DNA of 64,000 nt from Zanthoxylum bungeanum (lineage: Eukaryota; Streptophyta; Magnoliopsida; Sapindales; Rutaceae): contig SKCR01037668.1 of the NCBI GenBank assembly GCA_019454045.1, forward strand, positions 94,838 through 158,837, in the 5' to 3' direction. Each line of letters begins with the position of its first letter. The stretch's first letter is position 1. The position numbers and the translations under genes were made by a program. Under the pieces are notes generated by a model, which did no database searches, was not told the DNA's origin, and worked only from the letters and a program-made list of their open reading frames with translations. Shown here one piece after another: positions 33,841 to 45,301 of this stretch.

Positions 33841-34273
33841 GATGGTCCGACCCGATTAGATCAGACGCCCTCTTGTGGCCCGTTTTATGTTGAATGACGA
33901 AATGAAATGAATATATGTAGCCGTGGGTTGTTTTAATATTTGCAATATTATTATGATGATATTGGTGATATTATAATGATAAAGAAGCGGGCAATCACGA
34001 TGATACCCAAAGAATGAACGGGTTAAGGTGATTGTATTACGTTTTTACCAACCCAATCCTAAGTCCACAAGCAAACAATTTTTACTAAAACCATCCAATT
34101 AAAGAAAAAAATAGGATAATGAAGCGAACACATGAGGCGTGGCCGCTGGAGAAAGAGAAGTGATCGATGGAGACGGCGAGCTTCATGTTGGGATTGTGGT
34201 GGGGATTTTTTGTACATCATAGACCATGATACCTGCTTAAATAAGATTTCAACATAAGTTAGTTGTTACGGAT
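33841..34273. other. Intergenic stretch between ACS-like pseudogene and hAT element
   Basis: No gene is seen. The left end could hold the former promoter of the ACS-like locus. Nothing else is recognised. Confidence 0.4.
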
Positions 34274-34281
34274 GGTAAAAA

Positions 34282-37076
34282 TAGAACCGGTCATTGTTCC
34301 AGTTTGGAATCAAAATCGAATCGGAATCAAATTGGTTGGAATTGTCCGGTTCCGATTTCAACCTAATCCGGAACCGGGATCGATTTTGTTCGGTTCGGTT
34401 AAGATTCTCCCCTAGCCTAACCGAACGGAACTAGACGGTTTCAACGGTTCGAACCGGAACCGAACAGTTCAAATTTATTAAATGTAATTATTAAATTATC
34501 TTTAATAATATTAATAAAGCGGCTAATTTTATGACCATTTTAGGTATATATAATCCAAAAATGTATAAATAAAGAAACATTCTTCATTTTTCCAATACAA
34601 CAATTCTCAATTCTCTCATTCTTTAATTTTTAATTCTCAATTCTCTCATCTTCAATTTATCATTCTCAATTCTCTCATTCATCAATATTAACAAAAAATA
34701 GCAAGCTCATCTAAAAACATCATGTCCAATGTGCCAACCCAAGAGAGCGGCCAAAATATCGGTACATGGAGAATAGAGTTAAGGCTCGATCCTCCGATAT
34801 TTTCAAAATTCATTTTCATTTAGTAGTGACTGAAAATTAAGGTTCAAGAGCAATTGCAACTATTGTGGTGTATTTTACAAATTTACTAGCCGCTATGGCA
34901 ATATGAACAAGCACTTGGATAGACATCATGTCGCTGAAATTGGACTTGATACAACGCAAACTCAAATGGGCAGGTACACATAATCTAGTAGAGGTTTGAG
35001 TTCTTTATATTTATTTAAATATTCTGATGCTAAAAATAGAGAAGAAATGCTAAATTTACTTGTATGACACATCTTTCTTTAAGTTTTGATGAAAAAAAAT
35101 TACTTTTACTAATTACGTTCGAAATGTTTTAAATCCGGCTACCTGTATAATTACTAGAAATACAACAAAACGTCAAATTTTTTAAATTATACAAAGATGA
35201 TAAAATTATTTTAAATGAAATATTTAAAGATATTAAATGTCATCTTTCCATTTGTTCTGGTATTTGGAGTGACCATTGGCAAAAACACTCATAAATGAGT
35301 GCGACATATCATTAGATTGTTGCATCATGAAACATTCAAAAATGACTTATTGCATTTAAAGTTCTTGATGAACAATTGACTGCACAAAATATTTATAAAA
35401 TGATTAAAGTAATTTTTGATGGATATGATTTATTAGGTAAAATTTTAACAATTGGTTTTGACAATACATCTGCAAATACTGCATCAATTAGAGATTTCAA
35501 AGAAACATGCCAACCCAATTTAGGGGGCCTATTTTTTCATGTTCGCTGCACATGCCATGTCCTTAATTTATGTGTTCAAGATGATCTGATTTTTTTAGAA
35601 CCTTACATTGATCCTATTAAGATCGCACTTAATTGTATTTGGTCATATTTTCAAATTAAGAGATAATGACCAAGTTTTATAAATTAAATGATGTTAAATC
35701 GGTAAAATTTTCACAAGATGTTCCAACACATTGAAATTCAACTTATTTTCTTTTAAGTCAAGTTTTCCAATACAAAGATATATTATGTAGTTTTTTCCCA
35801 ATATTTTCAACATATCACACTTTTTCCTAGTCAATGAGATATTTGTGAAAAAATTTAAAAGTTTTTAATGATGCTACAAATATTTTTAGTAGAGTTTATT
35901 ATCCTACAACATATTTATTTCTTGTTGAAAGTTTGAATATTGTTGGTACTTTATTTGAGTATGCTAAAAATTCTGATCCTAATGATATTATTTTAATTGA
36001 AGCTATTGTTGTTATGAAGCGAAATGGTTCATTTATTTTAAAGACATTCTATTGTTTTATCTTATTGCCATAATTTTTTATCATAAATTTAAATTAGAAG
36101 GTCTGAGTAGTGGTTTACTAACTTACTATGCATATTTAGGAATAGCTTATGAAATCAATATTATAAGAATAATAGATAAAATAAAAATTGATTTAATAGA
36201 TTTTTTTAATGATTATGTTAGTAGATATAACTTGCAATCATTAGGCCAATCTAGTAGCAAACTGATAATACATTCAAGACTTAGCGTATCTGATCATTAG
36301 TTACTACAATGAAATAAAAAAAACATATGGATAACACGACTAACAACCTGAAATTAGATAATTATTTATCTACCAATTTTGAGTGTCCTTCTGAAAGTTT
36401 AGTACGTAAAAATTTTCAAGTACTTGACTAGTGGAACTGACATCAAAATGTCTATCCTGTTTTATCAATTATTGCTAAAGAGGTGCTAACAGCACATGTT
36501 TCCACTGTTGCGGTTGAACAACCTTTAGCTTTGGAGGTAATATTTTGGAAGCAATATGGTCTTCATTACATCCAAGCATTTTAGAAGCAACATCATGTGT
36601 GGATGATTGGACCCGAGATGATCTGAGGTAACAAGAAGATGTCCTCGATGACTTTGACGACTTGTTAGATAATGTATCTGTAAGTGCAAGCGAAACAGGA
36701 GCTGAAAGATCAACAAATATTGATAATGATGATGATTGATGAGTAAATAATCATAATGAGAATCTATCTTTAAAATGTAATGGAGTTACATGAGCTTTAA
36801 TTCCTCTCACCTCTAAAGGATACGTAGGCAACTTAAGTTTTTAAAAATTTAAGTTGAAGCTCTTTAATTTTATTTTCAATTTAATGTAATCTAAATTCAA
36901 ATCCATAATTTTAAATAAATTTTTTAATCTCACTATTATTTATTTATTTAAAAAAAATCATAAGTTTAAAATTTAAAAAAAAATCGAAACTGAACTGGAA
37001 CCGTCCGGTTTGGTTCCTATTCCCGGTTCCACAAGAGTGTGGAACCGGAACCAAACCGAACCATTGGCCAGGTCTA
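34282..37076 (+). mobile_element. hAT DNA transposon, complete ends, degenerate transposase (TSD GGTAAAAA)
   Basis: An exact 8-bp duplication GGTAAAAA flanks it at 34274-34281 and 37077-37084. The termini are imperfect inverted repeats: TAGAACCGGTCATTG on the left and, as complement, TAGACCTGGCCAATGG on the right, with 17 of 24 positions matching. Subterminal GGTTCGG/GGTTCCGG words occur near both ends. The 8-bp duplication, terminal TAG and BED-finger plus RNase-H-like transposase all fit hAT. Confidence 0.92.
34721..36740 (+). pseudogene. hAT transposase remnant
   Basis: The ATG near 34721 opens a short frame (MSNVPTQESG). A BED zinc finger is visible at about 34855-34930 in another frame (CNYCGVFYKF...NMNKHLDRHH). 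The catalytic-domain block GFDNTSANTASIRDF...HVRCTCHVLNL is at 35376-35666. A fragment at 36052-36300 follows. The C-terminal dimerisation (hATC) region is recognisable in broken phase at about 36490-36620 (STVAVEQ, LHPSILEAT). Many stops and frame changes exclude function. Confidence 0.85.
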
Positions 37077-37084
37077 GGTAAAAA

Positions 37085-39009
37085 CTCAGTCAGGATGGAG
37101 TTTGAGGAGAACCGATACGTTAGAGACAGATGAGAAGATAAAATCGTTATCCAGGGTATGGGTATTAAAATTTCCATTCAAATAGAGGTAAAATCCTCGT
37201 GAATCGAGATCGGCACCGGACTGTGGGTAAAATCCTCGCGAATCGAGATCATTAAGAAACTATCCGAAAAAGTTTTTCTTCTACAAAATAATTTCCTAAG
37301 CTAGTAAATCCAAAATATACAAAAATCAGTTCCGAGAACATCAAATACTAAAGCCATATCCAAAATTTGAGATTCCATTTATCCATTTGTGGTCATTTTT
37401 TTTTACCTTCCTGGTTGTTAATTAAAAAAAAAGAACAGATTATTTTAAAAGATACGTGTAGACACTATATTTTTATACATAAATTCGATAATGAGTCTCA
37501 TATGGATGCACCACTTAAAAGTTCATGAAGCTGCAAGGTTAAATATCGGAAGAGAAGAAAACTCCAGAGAATTTAGAAAAAAACACCCAAAACCCGGCCA
37601 GACATCACCTAAGTCCGGCTAGACTATTCTCAAACCATAAAATCCAGCCGGATATACCCTAGAAACCTAAAATTTGGTCGAACATGTTAGAATTATTATT
37701 GAATGAGGAGATTATCAATCACATAAGTCACAAGACTGATTATATCCGGCCAGACATAAATTCAAATTAAATGTCCAGCTAGATATATATCAAGTAGTCA
37801 GTGCACATACAAATTTCAAATAACTAGAATCATGGACTGATTCATGTCCGTCCGAACATATATTTCAAAATATACATCTGGCCAGATATAAAACGATCTG
37901 TAACTGATACATGGAAGGGGTTTTGTCTCCTCTTTCATTCTCGAACCCTTCCATGGCACAATAGTTCTTAATCCTTCACAAAAGCGGGAAAGAGCTATGA
38001 TCTTTATTTAAGAACCTAGTCTAAAATTTGGAAACACTGAAACTCTATCCTGCGAGCTCATAATATCTGGAAATTCCCTCATTCCAACGAGCAATCCAAC
38101 TGCAATACGATCTTCAGAGGTGTTTTTTGAGTCAAAGCACAGTTAAAGGTATGACCTGAGGGCCTTCTTTCTTTAATTTTGCATTTTTTTTAGTTTCGAA
38201 TCTGACACAGTATTGCCGACCGAACTTGTCATATATCCGATCAGACATACAAATGTAGTAAGAATATTCAGTCGAGAGGTAAACATATTCGGCCTTCCAT
38301 ATTTGTTTTCCTTTGGTATATAGGATGGAAACCCATACATAAATTCTATAACCGATTCCAAATAGACGGTAATATGGTCTGCATTCGTGATAAAACCCTA
38401 GTAACACTTGGAAATAATTATACGAAAACCAATTTTAAAAATCTTGCTTGTACTATTATCATGTTGTTTTGTTGCTTGCTTGTTGCCATAATATTACATG
38501 TTTATATGTTTGTTCCTTAATTGATTCATGTGGAATGTCCGACCAGACTCACTAAATATCTGGCCGGACATCCCTGATGTGGAACAATATCCGGTCAGAC
38601 TTCTACAAAGTCAGGCCGGCGAAGACATGAACTTTTCAGTGTTTACGTATTGCTTTATCTCTGAAGCATGTGCCAAGTCTGCTACCAAGCAAACTTGATC
38701 CAGCCCTATACTCTTCAATCCACTAATTCCTAGGACATGAGACAGAAAAATGTGCTCCCTCAGGCATGAAATCCTGAATCTGATTGACACCAGTAGAATA
38801 TCGAATCCTGAAGAAACCTCGACCATACAATGACCGAATACTGAATCATCGCGCTTGCATATTTCGTTTTCATCATGTAATGGCTTTTCATTTAATGTTC
38901 AATAATAATAAACTTGGTTTCTAAAGAATATGTTGTCTTTCGAAAAAATGAGCGTGACTAAATTCTTAATACAAATCTTTAAGCTTTGCAACAACTGGCA
39001 GAATGCCAT
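37085..39009. repeat. Unclassified repetitive region with CCGGCC-type words
   Basis: Between about 37590 and 38630 the words CCGGCCAGACAT, CTGGCCGGACAT, CCGGTCAGAC, CTGGCCAGATAT and variants recur at least nine times in both orientations. The segment 38285-38400 (minus) matches 48190-48320 (plus), inside the solo LTR at 47754. I read the region as decayed LTR material of one or more families. No protein similarity was recognised. The left 400 bp are the flank of the hAT element. Confidence 0.55.
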
Positions 39010-39779
39010 CTGAAAATTGCGCACTAAAATTTGCATTTGGAATTGCAAAGCACAACCATAAAGAATTTATACTCGCATAACTGGCCAAGACATTTGGCAC
39101 TCATTTGATTCTCCTCCAAATGATAAGTCGACACTAAGTTAAAGAGATGACCAAAGCAAAAGGTGGAAAAATAAAAAGAGAGAGAAAGAGAGAAAAAGTA
39201 AAAAGAGAAATAAAAAGGAAAAAAAATGAGAAAATGGGCGAATCTGACACGCTCAAAAACTGGTTCTTTACTCCAAAGTATAAGAGTGTCGAAGTAATAA
39301 AATAACCCAATAAATCCGGGGTCGATACACAAGGAATAGTCTTAGAAAAAATAGAAGAATAGTATGTACTGAAGAAAAAAGTAAAATATCTGATTTGTTT
39401 GAGTTGATTGAGATTTTGAAAGAGACAACAATAATAAAATGAAATTTTGTGGCTAGGGGATCCACCTTTACTATTCCAATTTAGATATTCACTTTTTATA
39501 ATATATAAATTGTCAATATTAGCCCTTAATTTATTTCAGGAATTAACTATGTCAAATATTTAAAATCAGCCATAAAGGCAGTGATTACTTTTGTCGATAA
39601 CAACTCCAGCTAGATACTTAATTATGCTAAAACGTATAAACCAGCCATATATGCGGTAGTAAAGTATGTCAATAATTAATCTAGATTTAAATCAAGTTTT
39701 AATCATTAGATTACAATTTACATATTAGAATGTAAGTGAGATTAATCTAAACTTTAAATAATAAAAGCTTCACCCTTTC
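39010..39779. repeat. Possible Gypsy-type LTR fragment
   Basis: The phrase GTCGAAGTAATAAAATAACC followed by CCGGGGTCGATACACAAGGAA (near 39285-39340) and, later, GGGGATCCACC resembles phrases seen in LTRs of Athila-like and related Gypsy elements. A purine-rich stretch with AGAGAAAGAGAG precedes it (39170-39230). No ends or target duplication were found. Confidence 0.35.
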
Positions 39780-39785
39780 TTCTAG

Positions 39786-39926
39786 CGCCTGCTGCTGTTG
39801 TTTATTTACACACTGCTGTTGTTTATTTACAGCAGCAGCAAGCTGCTGCATCTGTTATTTATAGCAGCAGCAGGATGCTGCTGCTGTAGATAACAATAGC
39901 AGCAGCTATGCTGTTATTACAACAGA
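39786..39926. repeat. CTG/CAG cluster with several potential hairpins
   Basis: A 19-nt unit (CTGCTGTTGTTTATTTACA) occurs twice (39792-39810, 39813-39831). It is followed by alternating CAGCAGCAGCA and CTGCTGCTG runs at 39830-39842, 39842-39848, 39862-39872, 39876-39886 and 39897-39906, so consecutive CTG and CAG arms can pair. The sequence between arms resembles TTATTTA. It is not a simple triplet expansion. Confidence 0.7.
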
Positions 39927-40435
39927 AATATGCATATATGTTTAGGATGTTATTGATATTAATTATAATGGTTTGTTGATAGTGATATGAATTTTTTTGT
40001 TATGAAATTTAGTTGCTTGTTTTATGTTATAATTTTTACGAACTCTTTGCTTTTTAATATATAACTCTTTTGCTTTTGGATATGCATATGAACTTGTGAT
40101 TTAGATGTAATTATATGAACTTGGATATGAACTTTTGCTCTTGGATATAATTATATTTTATAATTTTATATGGAACTCTTACTTTTGGATATGAACTTGT
40201 GATTTATAGATGCAACTTTGGATTGAAACTCTCAAAATAGTAGTTAAATATCATTTATTGCTAATTGATAGTTTGATACACATTTGTACATTATTTTTCT
40301 ATGAATTTTTATACATTTGTAGTATTATGTGCCTTACATTCGTCAGGCGCGCGCCTTGCGTCTTCAGGCCCGCACCTAGGCTTGAAAACTGTTTGCGCCT
40401 TTAATAACACTGAATACATTATCACTTGTTTTAGA
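39927..40435. other. Flank upstream of the acetyltransferase pseudogene
   Basis: This AT-rich stretch is without a gene. Phrases such as TTTTGGATATGAACTTGTGAT recur three times between 40075 and 40205. A GC-rich block with CGCGCGCCTTGCG and CCTAGGC near 40345-40385 looks like a transposon remnant lying directly before the first exon. Confidence 0.4.
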
Positions 40436-41631
40436 ATGAGAAAGAAGGTTGACAAACGTATTCGAACTCTGATCGAAATGGCGTCAAGCAACGACACAGT
40501 TCCATGTTTGGCTGAGTGATGACGAGCGTTAAACGCACCATTCATGCTAGCATTAATACTAGCGTAACTCAACACTCAAAATATGAGATTATCTGTAAAC
40601 GCTCATCACGATTTTACAATTTTTCCCTCCCGATACACAAACTTGTGTGTATGAATTTTTCCTATATGCTGTTATTTGTAATTTGACAACTTATACTCTA
40701 TATCTAACCAAACACTAATTAAAGGGCTTATAAGCTAGCTTATACTCTAGCTTTTATTCTACAACTTATAAGCTAGCTTATACATGAACTTTTATTCTAC
40801 AACTTATAAGCTATCTTATACTCTCAGTACAATACTCTCTACCACTGAGTTTTAATCATTTTTTTATTTTTTTTTTGAATTACTTTCTTTGAAAAACAAT
40901 TGACAAGTGCTATTGGAAAAAAATCTTCAAAAGCAATTCCAAATGTGCTATTATGCAGAATCAACTGGAGGATTGACAGATTGCTTGTATAAGGATAGTG
41001 AAAGGATTCTTGGTAATACATTTAATTTGGAATGTGCGTATTACAGTTAACATTCTGCTGTTGCTTGTTGGTGTAATAAATTTTGCTAAATCATACTCTA
41101 ATAAGATTTTTATGTGATTTGATTTTAGGATTTTGAGGCTTTGACACCAAATATCCTGGCTAGAACAATAGAAACAGTGGAGGGGGCGGGTTAATTGTAT
41201 TGTTGCATCGTTCTCTAGCCTCGTTGACCAGTTTATGTACAATGGTCATGGCAAGAATCATTCACAATTTTCAATTGATTTTGAGATTTTTTCAATAAGA
41301 ATTTAAAAACTATAGTACCTGCCTTAGAATAGATATATTCTTATGCTGCCCTCTTCATTGTTCCGCTTATATATAAAAGTTTCTCGTATTCATGCTTTAT
41401 AAGTCCATGTTAACATTGGACTATTAATTTTCATAATTGTAAACGTATTATCACAATGTAGAATTATAGAAAGCTTACTGATATCAGGATGTTCATGAGA
41501 GATTTCAAACTGAATCCCATTCTGAAGCTGCTGGACACTTTAATGAACGTTTTCTGTTATCACTTGCATCATGCAAATCATGTGTGATTATGGGCGATGA
41601 GCTGAATGTTTTACCAATTTCATCACATATT
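40436..41631 (+). pseudogene. NAT10-like block 1: N-terminal exons
   Basis: Exon 1 starts at ATG 40436 (MRKKVDKRIRTLIE). One base is missing at about 40477, after which the correct frame (NGVKQRHSSMF) continues to about 40511 and is then lost. Exon 2 at 40959-41046 (STGGLTDCLYKDSERILGN) has a 5-nt insertion before GMCVLQ. Exon 3 at 41129-41250 (DFEALTPNILARTIETVEG) lacks one base in the G run near 41188 and ends before GCAAG, a GC donor rather than GT. Exon 4 at 41488-41631 (DVHERFQTESHSEAAG to ISSHI) is interrupted by the SIRE-like LTR. Confidence 0.85.
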
Positions 41632-42076
41632 GGCGACTTGGTCGCGTAATTGGATTTCGATGATGCAACGAGGGTGAAGACTTCGACGTGCTTTAACGGA
41701 CATTACAAAAATATGATAACGAAGTCAAAATATTGATGACGAGCTAAAATAAATCATATGATGATCAAGATAGCAAAGATGATAAAGAGGCAAAAAGAAG
41801 ATGAAAAAGTCAAAGAATGAGCCAAGCAAGATGAAGATCAAAATAATGATTAAGAGCTAAAATCAATTGTAAGTGAGTTTATTCAAATGTTTCAAAGCTC
41901 TTAGGAATCATACATTTTGCATCACTTGGATTTAAAATGGCTTAGAATACTAAAAGAATCATTTGCATTTTATTTTCACCAAAATGAACTTCATGCACAA
42001 GTGCATCGGTAAATGATCTTCTAAAAACTATCAAATGGTTGAATTAAACTTCAAATGATATACCATTAGATAGATA

Positions 42077-42750
42077 TAGACCTGGCCGCCGGTTCGGTTC
42101 CGGTTCCGGTTCGGTTTACGGTTCCCCTTAAGTGAACCGGAACCGTAAACCGAACCGGAACCGAACCGTTCGGTTCCGGTTCGGTTTACGGTTCCCCTTA
42201 CAGTTTTTTTTTTTTTTTTTTTAATAATAAATTTTAAAAAATAGAAAAATTTCTATAATCGTAATGTTTTTTCATACTATCACATTATTTATAGAATCTT
42301 TTTTTTATAAAATTCTTTTAACATATAATCTTTTTTATAGCCAACTCTTGGCTAGTGTTTTCTTTATATAAGCGATGTGGGATATTTTTTACTTGGCTAT
42401 TGTGTCCCACATTGCTTATATAAAGAAGTCAATAACCAAGAGTTGGTTATAAAAAGGATATGTATATTCATGTTTTAGTATTGCAATTTTAAACCTCATT
42501 AAGTCATTATTATTAATAAAAAAAAAATGAGATTTACTTGAGGAACCTTACGGTTCCAAGAAAATAATTTTTTTTTTTTTTTTACTTACGGTTCCAACCG
42601 GAACCGTACGGTTCCGGTTGGAACCGTTGGAACCGCTGGAACCGTTCGGTTCCAGCGGTTCCAACCGGTTCGGTCAGGGTAAGAACCCTAACCGAACCGG
42701 TTCGGTTCCGGTTCGGTTCCGATTCCGAACCGGAACCTTGGCCGGGTCTA
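42077..42750. mobile_element. hAT MITE (674 bp, TSD GATAGATA)
   Basis: Exact 8-bp duplications GATAGATA are at 42069-42076 and 42751-42758. The ends TAGACCTGGCCGCCGG and, as complement, TAGACCCGGCCAAGG match the termini of the hAT element at 34282-37076. Both subterminal regions are crowded with GGTTCCGG/GGTTCGG words; 42091-42172 is by itself almost palindromic. In the centre, 42331-42382 and 42404-42457 form an inverted repeat of about 50 bp. No coding capacity. Confidence 0.92.
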
Positions 42751-43073
42751 GATAGATATGTGTCTCTAGTTTGCTACGGTTCAAACGGAACACAATTCCG
42801 ATGTATAGAACTTTTTCTAGAGCCATTTTACTACAATATGTTCAGATGTGCATTTTCTGAATACATGTCACATTAGAAAAATTCCATAAAATTCATATTG
42901 ATGTTTTTGGAGCTGAATTATTTACAGAATCTAGATCTATGTGTCTAGTTTATGTAGAAATTTACGGATCATGATTTGGAATTTTCTAGAGAAAATTATT
43001 TCCAAAATACCAAGTGTCGTCAGTCTTGACTGGTCATCAGAAATGCATTGCTACTGGAACCGGCAAGGACCAA

Positions 43074-43309
43074 ACCGGTCCTCATACCGGTTTACATACC
43101 GGTCTAGCCTTTATGGTGCAGTTACTGAAACCAGGGAGATCCATTCCGGTCTCCATACCGGTCTAGCCTTTCATATTACATAGCTACTGGAACTGGCACG
43201 GACCATACCGGTTTTCATACCGGTGACCATACCGGTCTAACGTATACTTTTTCAACGGTAATATAGCCGTTAGTATCCGTTGGAACCCCATACCGGTCTC
43301 CATACCGGT
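43074..43309 (+). repeat. ACCGGT palindrome cluster in the SIRE-like LTR
   Basis: ACCGGT occurs nine times in 236 bp (43074, 43086, 43098, 43157, 43207, 43219, 43231, 43292, 43304), usually as CATACCGGT, plus degenerate ATTCCGGT and ATCGGT. The cluster ends about 50 bp before TATAAATA. Spacing is irregular, often 12 bp or multiples. Confidence 0.85.
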
Positions 43310-44102
43310 TTATAAATCGGTCTAGCTGTAAGTTGGGATTTGCTTTGCATTTTGTTATAAATAGAACCCCAACTCATTTGCCTTGGTCAAGAGACATCAT
43401 ATTGCATCTTCATACATTCTCTAAGGCAAATACAAGAGTGTCTTAAACCTTCATACACTTAAACACTCATATAAGCTCACACACATCTTTATTACATTTA
43501 GTGAGCTTGGAACACTTGGGTTTGCAACTCACACAATCTTCTTATTTTTTGTGAGTACCCAAGTGTGTTTTAAATTCTTCTTTATCAAAACACTTGCGAT
43601 TTGTGAAATCCCATTTGGTTGGGTAAATTGTAAAGGTTTGTGAGTGAGCCTACGAACAAAACTCAAATTGTAAAGGTTTATGAGTGAGCCTACGAACAAA
43701 ACTCAAGTTGTAAAAGGTTTGGAGTGCACCTTTGCGGAAAACTCTTGGTTGCGAGTGAACCACAGAAACTCGATTCTAGTGGAAATCTTCAAGCGAGGCT
43801 TGGGGGAGTGGACATAGGCACGTTTGGCCGAACCACTATAAATCTCGGTGTCGTATTTCTCTTTCCCTATACTTTTTTTTATAGCAAGTTTATTTATGCT
43901 TATACATATTGAATAGAAAACTTGCATATAGGCTAGTAATTGGAATAGAGAAAATTGCCCTAAGTCCCCACTTGGTAATAAGAGCTAAAAATCGGTAAAG
44001 ATTTTTTAATTCCGCACTTATAGCGACTTATAGCGATAACCCAATTCACCCCCCTCTTGGGAAATAGAGATTCTTTGTCGTTATTGCTTGTAGGTAATTT
44101 CA

Positions 44103-45143
44103 AGGTCAATTACTGTTGTTCCAGTTAAAGAGGTAATCCCTAGTTGCTTTGTTTTGGTAGTTGACTATGATGAAATTTTTGTAGTTTCATAATATTTTGA
44201 AGCTCATGCATTGCTCAAATCTGCATTCAACTTTAGTTTGTTAGACTTCGAACCAGGTCAAACTTGTTCATGAACTAATGACTATAATTCGTTAAAAAAT
44301 CTTATGCCTTATCTCAAATTCCAATGTTTTAACTGTAATATTGCATGTTTAAAACTATATGTTGTGTAATAATAGAGTTTGTATATGGTTATTTATGTTC
44401 TATTGTTAGTTATTCAAAGTTAAATATAAGATATAATTCAGTTTTAATAATTTCTTGTATTCAAATGGTAAAACGTATATTCTAGTGATCATAAACTAAT
44501 TAAAGAATCTTGGGGCTGTTCTTCCTTGTTTAACAAGTTAATCAAGTCAAGCTAAGATATGTATTTGAGGTCGGTTCTAAAATAGCTAAGCTTTATTGGG
44601 GAGCTTGATTCCTAGTTTATTTTTGCGTCTCTAATCATCTCTCAGAAAGTTTAAAGGTTTTTACTGCATTGCCATGTTATGATGGATATTAAAATGAAGG
44701 TGTCATATTGCATTTATTAGCCGGGGACAATTCTGTTGTGTTGATTAACTGGTTATTGACGTTGAAATGTGCTTGTGCTTTTATGCAACTGTTTCCTTCT
44801 TCTCATGTTTGTCGATTTAAGGACTCTGAAGGGCTTTCGGAAGCAGAACAGGACCTGAAAGATTTGAAAGAACAACTGAATGATGATTTTCCTGTTGGTC
44901 CTTTGATTAAGAAATGTAGTACCCTGGATCAGGTTGAGAATGATTGAAATGTATCCAGATTCCTTATTCTTAGTTTTTGGTTTGAAATATGTCGTTGTGT
45001 TTGAAACAGGGAAAAGCTGTCATTACATTTCTTGATGCAATTTTGGATAAAACTCTACGTAGTACTGTGGCTTTGCTTGCTGCTCGTGGCCGTGGGAAGT
45101 CGGCTGCACTTGGTTTAGCAATTGCTGGAGCTATTGCTGCTGG
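44103..45143 (+). pseudogene. NAT10-like block 2: end of exon 4 through the Walker A exon
   Basis: 44103-44132 completes exon 4 (RSITVVPVKE, donor GTAATC). Exon 5 at 44822-44932 encodes DSEGLSEAEQDLKDLKEQ to KKCSTLDQ, donor GTTGAG. Exon 6 at 45010-45143 encodes GKAVITFLDAILDKTLRSTV followed by ARGRGKSAALG, the Walker A motif of the RNA helicase-like domain, donor GTAATC. Within this block the reading frames are intact. The next normal exons are absent. Confidence 0.88.
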
Positions 45144-45301
45144 GTAATCTGCTGAACATATACAGTTGATTGTTTTCTGTTTCTCGTTTTTTACATTGAC
45201 AATTTGTCGATGGGGAATTAGACCACACACCATTAAGTTACATTTTATCAGCAAAAATAAAAGGATTTATTTATTTAACTTTTTCTTATGAAGCTGAAAA
45301 G

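Larger units (their letters stand above)
41632..44102 (+). mobile_element. SIRE-like Copia LTR, truncated, inserted in a NAT10-like exon
   Basis: It interrupts the exon between the ISSHI and RSIT codons. The first part aligns with 28740-29490. It contains an ACCGGT cluster (43074-43309), a TATAAATA at 43356-43363, repeats of GTGAGTGAGCCTACGAACAAAACTCAA (in part; 43640-43710), and near the right end CCCAATTCACCCCCCTCTTGGG-type sequence typical of SIRE LTR ends. No TSD is evident and the expected LTR start is absent, so its left end is truncated or rearranged. A hAT MITE lies inside at 42077-42750. Confidence 0.75.

Noticed and set aside
38132..38407. A 91-codon minus-strand frame with tyrosine-rich product
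   Set aside because: It overlaps the non-coding block shared with the solo LTR at 48.2 kb, where the frame is not kept.
42331..42457. MIRNA gene in the MITE palindrome
   Set aside because: Hairpins of this length are standard in MITEs; there is no evidence of a defined mature small RNA.
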